Positions 17,371-25,998 of a stretch of DNA of 64,000 nucleotides are shown piece after piece. Positions within the stretch are counted from its first letter, which is position 1. Every line of letters begins with the position of its first letter. The position numbers and the translations under genes were made by a program. The stretch spans positions 558,001 through 622,000 of the forward strand of contig CAWDMA010000003.1 in assembly GCA_963803425.1 (NCBI GenBank), read 5' to 3'. This DNA is from DASPWW01 sp963803425. Its GTDB lineage: Bacteria; Actinomycetota; Thermoleophilia; Solirubrobacterales; 70-9. The notes below the pieces were generated by a model. It ran no database searches and was not told the DNA's origin. It saw only the letters and a list, made by a program, of their open reading frames with translations.

Positions 17371-19055
17371 ATGCCCGATCCGCTGCTCGAGCTTCGTATC
17401 GTGGTACAGGAGGCGACCGTCGCGCTCCGCGACGGGGCCGGCGGCGGCGCGCCGCCCGCCACCGCCCGGCTCGAGCGCCCGCCGAAGCCCGAGCTGGGCG
17501 ACTACTCGACCAACGCCGCGATGCTGCTGGCGCCGCTCGCGCGGGCGAGCCGCCGCGCGAGGTCGCCGAGCGGCTGCGCGAGGAGCTCGGCGGACCGGCT
17601 TCGGCGCGAGCGCGGAGCGGATCGAGGTCGCCGGCCCCGGCTTCCTGAACGTCTTTCTCGGCCGACCGCTGGCACCGCCAGGCGGTGGCGGCGCTGCTCG
17701 CGGCCGGCGACGCGTTCGGCGCCGGCGTCGCCGCCGAGCTCGGAGCGGGTCCTGGTCGAGTTCGTGTCGCGCCAACCCGACCGGGCCGGTGACCGCCGCC
17801 AGCGGCCGCGGCGCCGCCTACGGCGACGCGCTCGCGCGGATCCTCGACGCGCGCGGGCCACGCGGTCGAGCGCGAGTACTACCTCAACGACGCCGGCGCC
17901 CAGGTGCGCGCTGTTCGCGGAGTCGATCGCGGCGCGGATGCGCGGGTGACGAGCCGCCCGAGGACGGCTACGAGGGCGAGTACGTCGGCCGAGCTCGCCG
18001 GCGGAGCTCGCCGCCGAGGGCGCCGAGCCCGGACGACCTCGACGGGCTCGAGCGCGCGGGCGTCGCGGCGATGCGGGCGGCGGATCGAGGCGACGCTGGA
18101 GCGCTTCGGCGTCGAGTTCGACACCTGGTCGTCGGAGCGGGCCGCTGCGCGAGTCGGGCGCGGTCGAGGCGGCGCTCGAGGGGCTGCGCGAGCGCGGCCA
18201 CGTCTACGAGCAGCGACGGGCGCGGTCTGGCTGCGGACCACGGAGTTCGGCGACGACAAGGACCGGGTCCTGATCCGCTCCGACGGCGAGCCGACCTACT
18301 TCGCGTCCCGACATCGCCTACCACCTCGACAAGCTCGAGCGCGGGTTCGACCGCGCTGATCGACGTCCTCGGCGCCGACCACCACGGCTACGTCGCCCGG
18401 ATGCGCGCGGCGCTCGCGGCGCTCGGCTTCGACCCCGAGCGGTTCGAGGCGCTGATCATGCAGCTCGTCAACATCGTCGAGGGCGGCGAGCGGGCGCAGA
18501 TGTCGCAAGCGCAGCGGCGACTTCGTCACCCTCGACGAGCTGATCGACGACATCGGCGTCGACGCGGCGCGCTTCTTCATGCTGCAGCGCAGCCACGACA
18601 CGCCGATCGACATCGACCTCGAGCTGGCCCGCTCGCCGTCGCAGGACAACCCCGTCTACTACGTCCAGTACGCGCACGCGCGGATCGCGAGCATCCTGCG
18701 CAAGGCGGACGAGGGGGTCGCGGCCGGACGAGGCGCGCGTCGGCGGCGATCCGAGACCGCGCTCGACGCCGCCGCCGAGCCGAGCCGAGCGGGCCCTGGT
18801 CGGCGGCTGCTCGAGCTGCCCGCCGAGGTCGCGAGCCGCGGCCGAGCGCCGGGCGCCGCACCGGCTCTGCGCGTACGCGACGGCGACCGCCGCCGACTTC
18901 CACGCCTTCTACCGCGACTGCCAGGTGGTCGGCGTCGAGGACGACGGGGCGGCGCCGGGCACCGAGGCGGGCGGCTCGCGCTCTGCGTCGCCACCAAGCG
19001 GACGATCGCCACGACGCTCGGCCTGCTCGGGGTGAGCGCTCCGGAGCGGATGTGA
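17371..19055 (+). pseudogene. argS: arginyl-tRNA synthetase, broken by about two dozen single-base indels
   Basis: Translating across frames recovers a full-length class I ArgRS: PELGDYSTNAAM, LVEFVSANPTGPVTAASGRG with the SANPTG (HIGH-region) block, REYYLNDAGAQV, DDKDRVLIRSDGEPTY, DVLGADHHGYVARM, the KMSKS-equivalent SKRSGDFVTLDEL, DNPVYYVQYAHARI and the C-terminal tRNA-binding end ...VSAPERM. Between shifts the residues match what the family requires. Most shifts are one extra C after a G or one extra G after a C; a few are losses from G or C runs. Loss of an essential gene by indels alone, without substitutions, is unlikely, so assembly error is the favoured explanation. Confidence 0.85.
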
Positions 19056-19122
19056 GCCTCGTGGTTGCCGCCCTGGCCGGTGTTAGATTCAGACGCCCAG
19101 AACGGACGAGGGGAGAGTGAGC

Positions 19123-19407
19123 GTGACCAAAGCCGAATTCATCGAGCGACTCGCCGCCGACGATCGGGTGGGGAGCAAGAAGCAGGCCGCAGAGCTCGTC
19201 GAGGCGATCATCGACGGGATCACCGACGCACTCGTTGCCGGCGACGCGGTCAACCTGACAGGGTTCGGGAAGTTCCAGGTGGCCGAGCGGGGACCGCGGC
19301 AGGGCGTCAACCCGCGAACCGGGGAGCGGATCACGATCCCGGGCGGCCGAGTGCCGCGCTTCTCCGCCGGGGCGGGGCTGAAATCGCGCGTAAAGGCCAG
19401 CGGCTGA
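19123..19407 (+). CDS. hup: HU-family DNA-binding protein (94 aa)
   Basis: A nucleoid-associated histone-like protein. The whole HU fold is present: N-terminal helices (TKAEFIERLA...KKQAAELVEAI), VNLTGFGKFQV, and the DNA-binding arm NPRTGERITIPGG. No Lys/Ala-rich mycobacterial tail is present. GTG 19123 is preferred over GTG 19117 because the GAGGGGAG ribosome site at 19108-19115 is 7 nt from the former and 1 nt from the latter. Its stop TGA overlaps the presumed CTG start of pyrF. Confidence 0.93.
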   Translation: MTKAEFIERLAADDRVGSKKQAAELVEAIIDGITDALVAGDAVNLTGFGKFQVAERGPRQGVNPRTGERITIPGGRVPRFSAGAGLKSRVKASG

Positions 19408-20285
19408 GCGTCCCGTTCGCCGACCGCCTCTCGGCGCTGGTCGCCGAACGCCGCAGTCAGATCTGCCTCGGCCTCGATCCCGACCCCGCGAAGCTGGCGC
19501 CCGGCGACGGTGCGCAGTCCGCCGACGCCGCGCGGCTCGCCGCGGACGCGGTCGCGGCGCACTGCCGGAAGCTGATCGAGTGGGCCGGTCCGGCGTGCGT
19601 CGCGGTGAAGCCGCAGCTCGCCTGCTTCGAGCGGCTCGGGCCGGCCGGCGCCGAGGCGCTCGAAGCCGCGATCGCGGCTGCGAGGGAGGCCGGCCTCGCA
19701 GTGATCGCCGACGGCAAGCGCGGCGATGTCCCGGTCACGGCCGCGGCGTACGGCCAGGCCCTGGTCGGCGAGACGCCGACTCCGTGGGGCCCCGTCCAGG
19801 GGCTCGGTGCGGACGCGTTCACCGCCAACCCGCTGCTCGGGACGGACTCGCTCGAGCCCCTCGTGGCCGCGGCGGAGGCCGCCGGCGCCGGGATATTCGT
19901 GCTCGTCCGCACCTCCAATCCGGGCGCTGCCGAGCTGCTCGACCTCGACACCGGCGACGGCCCGGTGCACGAGCGGATCGCCGCGATCGTCGCGGCACAG
20001 GCGGGACGCCTCGCCGGGGCGGACGGGCTGTCGGGGGTGGGGGCGGTCGTCGGCGCGACCGAGCCGGCCTTCCTCGGCCGGCTCCGGGAGCTGATGCCCG
20101 CCTCGGTCTTCCTGCTCCCCGGGGTGGGGGCGCAGGGCGGCCGGGTCGCCGAGCTCGCACCGGCGTGGGGCGAGCACCCGGCCTCGGCGCTGGTGGCGGC
20201 CTCACGCGGGATCTCGCAGGCGGAGGATCCCGGCGCCGCGGCGGAGCAGCTCCGGGCCCAGGCATGGACGGTCGCGGGTGCGTGA
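19404..20285 (+). CDS. pyrF: orotidine 5'-phosphate decarboxylase, type 2 (293 aa)
   Basis: Catalyses OMP to UMP, the last step of pyrimidine synthesis. The DGKRGDVP catalytic block (DxKxxD) and the type-2 hallmark DAFTANPLLGTDSLEPL are present, with FLLPGVGAQGG near the end. Homology starts at SVPFADRLSALVAERRSQICLGLDPD, yet no ATG, GTG or TTG lies there; CTG at 19404 overlaps the HU stop as CTGA and has an AAAGG seven bases upstream. I therefore place the start at this CTG. The frame is open further upstream only as a shadow of HU and argS. Confidence 0.87.
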   Translation: MSVPFADRLSALVAERRSQICLGLDPDPAKLAPGDGAQSADAARLAADAVAAHCRKLIEWAGPACVAVKPQLACFERLGPAGAEALEAAIAAAREAGLAVIADGKRGDVPVTAAAYGQALVGETPTPWGPVQGLGADAFTANPLLGTDSLEPLVAAAEAAGAGIFVLVRTSNPGAAELLDLDTGDGPVHERIAAIVAAQAGRLAGADGLSGVGAVVGATEPAFLGRLRELMPASVFLLPGVGAQGGRVAELAPAWGEHPASALVAASRGISQAEDPGAAAEQLRAQAWTVAGA

Positions 20286-20339
20286 TCGTCCCCCACCGCG
20301 CCGGTACGATGCCCCGGCGCCGCGGATGAGCTTCCCAGG

Positions 20340-20660
20340 ATGAACTCTGTGAACCCAGGACGGAGTCCGATCCTGCGCCTGATTGTCCCGGTGGGTGTGG
20401 TCGTGCTCGCGGTCGTGGTGCTGTTCGTGATCGCGACCTCGCTCGGCGGCTCGGGCTCGGACGAGGGCGGAAAGGGCCGCCACGGCCACAACAAGGCGAG
20501 CAAGCAGAAGCCGAAGGAGAAGACCTACACCGTCGAGCCCGGCGACACGCTGACGACGATCTCCGACAAGACCGGTGTGTCCGTCGACAAGCTCACCCGA
20601 CTGAACCCGAAGATCGATCCGCAGGCCCTCGGATCCGGCCAGGAGCTGAGGCTGCGCTAG
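20340..20660 (+). CDS. membrane-anchored LysM-domain protein (106 aa)
   Basis: One membrane helix (LIVPVGVVVLAVVVLFVIATSL, residues about 14-35) is followed by a Lys/His-rich linker and a single LysM domain (TYTVEPGDTLTTISDKTGVS...LNPKI), which binds peptidoglycan or related glycans. It probably sits on the outer face of the membrane. It is directly upstream of dacA, 2 nt apart, so both are likely in one wall-related unit. Confidence 0.85.
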   Translation: MNSVNPGRSPILRLIVPVGVVVLAVVVLFVIATSLGGSGSDEGGKGRHGHNKASKQKPKEKTYTVEPGDTLTTISDKTGVSVDKLTRLNPKIDPQALGSGQELRLR

Positions 20661-20662
20661 CC

Positions 20663-22009
20663 GTGGGAGGCGGGCGGGCGGTGTGGACCGCGATTGCGGT
20701 CGCGGTGGCTGTGGCATTCGGCGCGGCCGCCCCCGGCGCGCCGGCGGCCCCCGACAAGCAGAAGCAGAAGCAGGAGAAGCGGGCCGGGCCGGAGCGGGGC
20801 GGCGCCCCCCAGCTCGACGCGAAGGCATGGGTGCTGGTCGACGCGAGCACCGGCGACAGGCTGGCGGGGCACGCGATCACGAGCCGGCGCTCGATCGCGA
20901 GCACCACGAAGCTGATGACGGCGTACCTGGCGCTGACCAAGCTGCCACTCCACAAGCGGATCCCGGCGCCGGCGTACAAGCCGACGAGCTCGCTGGAGAC
21001 GCTGGCCGGCCTCGCTCCGGGCGAGCGGCTCACGGTCGAGGACCTCCTGTACGCGATGCTGCTGGAGAGCGCGAACGACGCCGCGGTCGACCTCGCCGAC
21101 GGGGTCTCCGGCTCGGTCCCGAAGTTCGTCCGGGAGATGAACCGGACCGCCGCCGCGCTGGGGCTGGTCGGGACGAGCTACGAGAACCCGATCGGGCTCG
21201 ACTCCTCGACCAACTACTCGACGGCGGCTGACCTCGCCGCGCTCACCCTGCGACTGCGCCGCGACAAGGTGTTCCGGCGGATCGTCTCGACCAAGCAGAA
21301 GACGCTCCAGAGCGGCGACGCGCAGCGCACGGTCACCAACCGGAACACGCTGTTGCAGCAGTACCCGTGGGTGAACGGGGTGAAGACGGGCCACACCGAG
21401 GACGCCGGCTACGTGCTGGTCACGTCCGGGACGCAACGGGGGGCGACGCTGGTCTCGGTAGTGCTCGGCGCCCCGAGCGAGTCGGCCCGTGACGCGGCGT
21501 CTCTGAAGCTGCTCGACTACGGCTTCTCGCAGTACAAGACGCGGCGGATCGCCCGCAAGGGGGAGCGCGTGGCGGCGGCCGACGTGCGCTACCAAGGCGA
21601 GACGCTGCCGCTGGTCGCGGCCCGCGACGCCGAGGTCGGCGTCCGCGAGGGCCAGCACCTCGACACCGTCACCCGCGCTCCGGTCGAGGTCGAGGGCCCG
21701 ATCAAGCGGGGCGAGCGGCTCGGGAAGGTGGTCGTGACCGTGGACGGGCGCAACGTCCGCACCGTCCCACTGCTCGCAGGCCACGCGGTCCCGGCCGCGA
21801 CCACGCTCGACAAGCTCCGCAGCCAGGCGTCCCCGTGGGGGATCTTCATCGCGTTCGTCGCGGCCGTCATACTGGTTGCGGTCGCGGTGATCCGCCGTTC
21901 GAGAAGGCGGCGTCCGAGGAGTTTGGAGGAGCGGATGCAGAGCCACGAGGAGCGCAGACGGCGACGGGAGCGGGGGGGCGTCGGCCCCCGCGACGGAGGC
22001 GCGCCGTGA
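20663..22009 (+). CDS. dacA: D-alanyl-D-alanine carboxypeptidase, S11 family (448 aa)
   Basis: A penicillin-binding protein that trims D-Ala from peptidoglycan stem peptides. A signal sequence (residues 1-28) precedes the S11 catalytic motifs SxxK (STTKLM), SxN (ESANDA) and KTG (VKTGHTEDAGY). A C-terminal PBP5-like beta domain and a membrane helix (WGIFIAFVAAVILVAVAVI) follow, then an Arg-rich cytoplasmic tail. The GTG start at 20663 lies immediately after the LysM gene. The stop overlaps the GTG of the following pfkB gene. Confidence 0.93.
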   Translation: MGGGRAVWTAIAVAVAVAFGAAAPGAPAAPDKQKQKQEKRAGPERGGAPQLDAKAWVLVDASTGDRLAGHAITSRRSIASTTKLMTAYLALTKLPLHKRIPAPAYKPTSSLETLAGLAPGERLTVEDLLYAMLLESANDAAVDLADGVSGSVPKFVREMNRTAAALGLVGTSYENPIGLDSSTNYSTAADLAALTLRLRRDKVFRRIVSTKQKTLQSGDAQRTVTNRNTLLQQYPWVNGVKTGHTEDAGYVLVTSGTQRGATLVSVVLGAPSESARDAASLKLLDYGFSQYKTRRIARKGERVAAADVRYQGETLPLVAARDAEVGVREGQHLDTVTRAPVEVEGPIKRGERLGKVVVTVDGRNVRTVPLLAGHAVPAATTLDKLRSQASPWGIFIAFVAAVILVAVAVIRRSRRRRPRSLEERMQSHEERRRRRERGGVGPRDGGAP

Positions 22010-22970
22010 TCCTCACCGTCACCCTGAACACGGCGATCGACCGCACCGTCGCGGTCCCCAATTCCGTCTCGGCCGCCGCCACCGCGCGGTGGAGCGCCAG
22101 AACGTGGCGGGAGGAAAGGGCGTCAACGTCGCTCGCGCGCTGAAGCTGCTCGGCCGGCCCGTGATCGCCACCGGGCTCGCGCGGCGGCCCGACCGGCGCG
22201 CGGATCCTGCGAGCAGCTCACCGATGAGTCGATCCTGAACGCGTTCACCAGGATCGCGGACGAGTCGCGCACCAACCTCGCGGTGATCGATCCCACCTCC
22301 GGCGAGCAGACCGAGATCAACGAGCGCGGCCCGGCGGTGGCGCCGGACGAGGTCGATCGGTTCGTAGAGGGCCTTCTGTACCTGGCGCAGGGCGCGGCGT
22401 TCTGCGTGATCGCCGGAAGCGTGCCGCCGGGGATCGGTCCCGAGGTGTACGCGCGCCTGGTCACCGCGCTGCGCAGCGCTCGCACGCCGGTCCTGCTCGA
22501 CAGCGACGGCGAGCCGATGCGCGCCGGTCTGCGCGCCGGGCCGGCGGTCGTGGTCCCGAACATCGCGCGAGGCCGAGGAGGCGGTCGGGTACGAGTTCGC
22601 GGAGCCCGAGGACCTCCTGCTCGGGCTGCAGAGCCTGATCGAGATGGGCGCGGCCGAGGCGATCATCACCAGGGAGGCCGGGTGCGTGGCGATCCTCGGA
22701 GAGCCCAGCGCCCGGCGCCGCTACGAGGTCGACGATCGAGCCGCTCGGGCCGGTCGCGACGCGTCGGATCCGGCGACGCCTTCCTGGCCGGATACGTGGC
22801 CGCCCGCTACGACGGCAGGACGCCGGCCGAGTGCCTCGCCTACGGCGTCGCCTGCGGCGCCGACTCGACCCAGCACTTCGGCGCCGGATCGCTCGACCGC
22901 GCAGCGAGGTCGAGCGCCTGCGTCCCGGGTCGAGGTGCGCGAGCTCGACGTTCCGGCCGCGGTCGCGTGA
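22006..22970 (+). pseudogene. fruK: PfkB-family sugar kinase (1-phosphofructokinase-like), about eight indels
   Basis: Reading across frames gives ILTVTLNTAIDRTV, NVAGGKGVNVARALKLLG, a central NLAVIDPTSGEQTEINERGP block and the ATP-binding/catalytic end VGSGDAFLAGYVA, the standard layout of 1-phosphofructokinase or tagatose-6-phosphate kinase. At least eight single-base gains or losses break the frame, again mostly C inserted after G or G after C. The GTG start overlaps the dacA stop. As in argS, motifs between shifts look intact, so sequence error is more likely than decay. Specificity within the family is uncertain. Confidence 0.75.
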
Positions 22971-23050
22971 GCGCGGCGCTCGATCCGAGCGCTATGATCG
23001 GAGAGGCGTTGGATCTGGCTCCGGCAAGCCCGCAAGATGCGCCGTTTCGG

Positions 23051-23070
23051 CCCCGCCACGACGGGGTTTT
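23051..23070 (+). terminator. hairpin plus T4 after pfkB
   Basis: CCCCG (23051-23055) and CGGGG (23062-23066) form a short stem followed by TTTT. It lies between pfkB and guaB3. Confidence 0.5.
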
Positions 23071-23100
23071 CTCGTCCGCGGATCGACTTAGGGTGGACTG

Positions 23101-24306
23101 ATGGAAGTCGAGATCGGTCGGGGGAAGAAGGGCAGGCGGGGGTACGGCTTCGACGACATCGCGATCGTGCCCTCGCGCCGCACCCGCGACCCCGACGACA
23201 TCGACATCAGCTGGACGCTCGGTCCATACCGGTTCGAGCTCCCGCTTCTCGCCTCCGCGATGGACGGCGTCGTCAGCCCGGCGACCGCGGTCGAGGTCGG
23301 CCGCCTCGGCGGGCTCGCCGTCCTCAACCTCGAGGGGATCTGGACCCGGTACGAGGACGCCGACGAGCAGCTCGCGCGGATCGCCGGCGCCCCGCCGGAG
23401 GTCGCGACCCAGACCATGCAGGAGATCTACGCCGAGCCCGTGAAGCCGGAGCTGATCGCCGAGCGGATCGAGGAGCTGAAGGCCCAGAGCGTCGTCGCCT
23501 GCGGCTCGCTCACCCCGCAGCGGGTCCGCGACTACCACGAGGTCGCGATCGAGGCGGGGCTCGACATGCTCGTCGTCCAGGGCACGGTGATCTCCGCCGA
23601 GCACGTCTCGCAGTCGACGGAGCCCCTCAACCTGAAGGAGTTCATCGCCGAGCTCTCGATCCCGTGCGTGGTCGGCGGGTGCGCCTCCTACTCGACCGGG
23701 CTCCATCTGATGCGGACCGGCGCAGTCGGCGTGCTGGTCGGTGTGGGGCCGGGAGCGGCGTGCACGACCCGCGGCGTGCTCGGCCTCGGGGTCCCGCAGG
23801 CGACCGCGATCGCCGACGTGTACGCGGCCCGCTCCCAGCACATGCTCGAGACCGGCAACTACTGCAACGTGATCGCCGACGGCGGAATGCGGACGGGGGG
23901 GGACGTCGCGAAGGCGGTCGCCTGCGGTGCCGACGCGGTGATGATCGGCTCGCCGCTCGCCCGCGCCACCGAGGCGCCCGGCCGCGGCTTCCACTGGGGG
24001 ATGGCGACCTTCCACCCGTCGCTGCCGCGTGGGACCCGGGTCGCGACGGTCCAGGACGGGACCCTGGAGCAGATCCTGATGGGCCCGGCGCGCGAGAACG
24101 ACGGCACCTTCAACCTGATGGGGGCGCTTCGCACCTCGATGGCGACGTGCGGGTACGAGGACATCCCCTCCTTCCACCGCGCCGAGGTGATGGTCGCCCC
24201 GGCGCTGCAGACCGAGGGCAAGCAGCTGCAGCGCGAGCAGTCGGTCGGCATGGGCTCGAACGGCCGCGCCGCGGTCTCCGCAGGAGTCGCCGTCTCGGAT
24301 GACTGA
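23101..24306 (+). CDS. guaB3: GuaB3-type IMP dehydrogenase family protein (401 aa)
   Basis: An IMPDH/GMP reductase family barrel without CBS domains, of the actinobacterial GuaB3 type. FDDIAIVPSRRT at the N-terminus, the catalytic-cysteine loop GPGAACTTRGVLGLGVPQ and the NAD/phosphate segment IADGGMRTGGDVAKA are visible. Members have been annotated as IMPDH; some are reported to act as GMP reductases, so the direction of catalysis is open. It overlaps guaA by 8 nt, consistent with a guanine-nucleotide operon. Confidence 0.9.
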   Translation: MEVEIGRGKKGRRGYGFDDIAIVPSRRTRDPDDIDISWTLGPYRFELPLLASAMDGVVSPATAVEVGRLGGLAVLNLEGIWTRYEDADEQLARIAGAPPEVATQTMQEIYAEPVKPELIAERIEELKAQSVVACGSLTPQRVRDYHEVAIEAGLDMLVVQGTVISAEHVSQSTEPLNLKEFIAELSIPCVVGGCASYSTGLHLMRTGAVGVLVGVGPGAACTTRGVLGLGVPQATAIADVYAARSQHMLETGNYCNVIADGGMRTGGDVAKAVACGADAVMIGSPLARATEAPGRGFHWGMATFHPSLPRGTRVATVQDGTLEQILMGPARENDGTFNLMGALRTSMATCGYEDIPSFHRAEVMVAPALQTEGKQLQREQSVGMGSNGRAAVSAGVAVSDD

Positions 24307-25945
24307 GCCGACCACGGCCCCGCAAAGGGCCGCGGTCGTCCCGCACGACGCGCGTCCCGCCAGCGACCCTGCCGCCCCCGGACGCGCAGCGGAGGAGGCG
24401 GCAGGCCATGAGGAGGTTCTGGTGCTGGACTTCGGGGGGCAGTACTCGCAGCTGATCGCGCGCCGGATCCGCGAGTGCGGAGTGTTCGCGGAGCTGCTCC
24501 CACACGACGTCGACCTCGACTCGATCCGGGTCCGCAGCCCGGCCGCGCTCGTCCTCTCCGGAGGGCCGGCGTCCGTGTACGCGGAGGGGGCGCCAGAGCT
24601 GCGCCGGGAGCTGCTCGAGCTCGGCATCCCCGTGCTCGGCATCTGTTACGGGATGCAGTCCATGGTCCAGTCGCTGGGCGGCCGCGTCGAGGGGGCGCCG
24701 ACGGGCGAGTTCGGCCGGACGCCGCTGAACGTCGTCGACGGGGGCGGCCGGCTGCTCGCCGGCACCCCGCTCGAGCAGCAGTGCTGGATGAGCCACCGAG
24801 ACACGGTGTTCGAGCCGCCGCCCGGGTTCGCCGCGCTCGCCTCGACGCCCGAGTCGCCGGTGGCGGCTTGCGAGGACCCCGACCGGGGCCTGTACGGGAT
24901 CCAGTTCCATCCCGAGGTCGTCCACACGCCGTACGGGACCGAGATCCTGACCAGGTTCCTGCGGGAGATCGCGGGCTGCGAGGAGCGGTGGTCGCCGGCC
25001 TCGGTGATCGACGAGCAGGTGGAGCGGATCCGCGCCCAGGTCGGCGAGGGCCGGGCGATCTGCGGCCTGTCTGGGGGCGTCGACTCGGCGACCGCCGCGC
25101 TGCTGGTCCACCGCGCAATCGGCGACCGACTCACCTGCGTCCTGGTCGACCACGGGCTGCTCCGCAAGAACGAGGCCGACCAGGTAGTGGAGGCGTTCCG
25201 CGACCGGCTCGGCGTCCCGCTGATCGCCGTCGATGCGGAGGACCGCTTCCTCGACCGGCTCGCCGGCGTAACCGACCCGGAGCGGAAGCGGAAGATCATC
25301 GGCGAGGAGTTCATCCGCGTGTTCGAGGAGGAGGCGGCGAAGGTCGACGACGCCCGCTTCCTGGTCCAGGGGACGCTGTACTCGGACCTGATCGAGTCGG
25401 GCGGCGACGGCCGCGAGGCGGCGACGATCAAGTCCCACCACAACGTCGGCGGCCTCCCCGACGACCTCGACCTCGACCTGGTCGAGCCGCTTCGGATGCT
25501 GTTCAAGGACGAGGTCCGCGCGGTCGCCGAGCAGCTCGGCCTGCCGGAGCGGTTCGTGTGGCGCCAGCCGTTCCCGGGCCCCGGGCTGGCGATCCGCGTG
25601 GTCGGCGGCGAGGTGACCCGGGAGCGGCTCGACGTCCTCCGCGACGCGGACGCGATCCTGCAGGAGGAGATCCGCGCCGCGGAGCTGTACCGGGAGCTGT
25701 GGCAGTCGTTCTGCGTGCTGCCGGCGGTGCGCTCGGTCGGGGTGCAGGGAGACGAGCGCACCTACGCGTACCCGATCGTGATCCGCGCGGTCACCTCCGA
25801 GGACGCGATGACCGCCGACTGGGCGCGGCTCCCCTACGACCTGCTGGAGCGTGTGTCGGGCCGGATCATCAACGAGATCCGCCACGTCAACCGGGTCGCG
25901 CTAGACATCTCCTCGAAGCCGCCGTCGACGATCGAGTGGGAGTAG
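24299..25945 (+). CDS. guaA: GMP synthase, glutamine-hydrolysing (up to 548 aa)
   Basis: Converts XMP to GMP. The class I amidotransferase domain comes first (LDFGGQYSQLIARRIRE, nucleophile GICYGMQ, FHPEVVHT), then the ATP pyrophosphatase loop (GLSGGVDSATAA) and the dimerisation domain ending with the family signature PPSTIEWE. The start is uncertain: ATG 24299 overlaps guaB3 and gives a 40-residue Ala/Pro-rich extension that includes a dispersed repeat, while GTG 24422 has a perfect AGGAGG five bases upstream and would begin just before LDFGG. Most family members start a few residues before the LDFG strand. Confidence 0.95.
   Translation: MTEPTTAPQRAAVVPHDARPASDPAAPGRAAEEAAGHEEVLVLDFGGQYSQLIARRIRECGVFAELLPHDVDLDSIRVRSPAALVLSGGPASVYAEGAPELRRELLELGIPVLGICYGMQSMVQSLGGRVEGAPTGEFGRTPLNVVDGGGRLLAGTPLEQQCWMSHRDTVFEPPPGFAALASTPESPVAACEDPDRGLYGIQFHPEVVHTPYGTEILTRFLREIAGCEERWSPASVIDEQVERIRAQVGEGRAICGLSGGVDSATAALLVHRAIGDRLTCVLVDHGLLRKNEADQVVEAFRDRLGVPLIAVDAEDRFLDRLAGVTDPERKRKIIGEEFIRVFEEEAAKVDDARFLVQGTLYSDLIESGGDGREAATIKSHHNVGGLPDDLDLDLVEPLRMLFKDEVRAVAEQLGLPERFVWRQPFPGPGLAIRVVGGEVTRERLDVLRDADAILQEEIRAAELYRELWQSFCVLPAVRSVGVQGDERTYAYPIVIRAVTSEDAMTADWARLPYDLLERVSGRIINEIRHVNRVALDISSKPPSTIEWE
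24365..24411 (+). repeat. dispersed repeat copy in the 5' end of guaA
   Basis: This 47-bp stretch matches 35124-35170 in rpsI at 42 of 47 positions by my count; both encode DPAAPGR(A/E)AE(E/D)AAG. The 15-bp core has one change here (GGACGCGCAGCGGAG). Confidence 0.75.
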
Positions 25946-25998
25946 GCAACAGGCGTCCAGAGGCGGCCTGATCGCTCAAGAGCGCGGCGAACCCGCCG

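Noticed and set aside
17371..19055. argS as a genuine decaying pseudogene
   Set aside because: Residues between shifts match all required motifs and the gene is essential; indels without substitutions point to sequence error. Kept as broken only because the given bases are broken.
22971..23100. Possible purine riboswitch before guaB3
   Set aside because: The gap lacks the conserved purine-aptamer junctions; only a short hairpin with T4 is visible.
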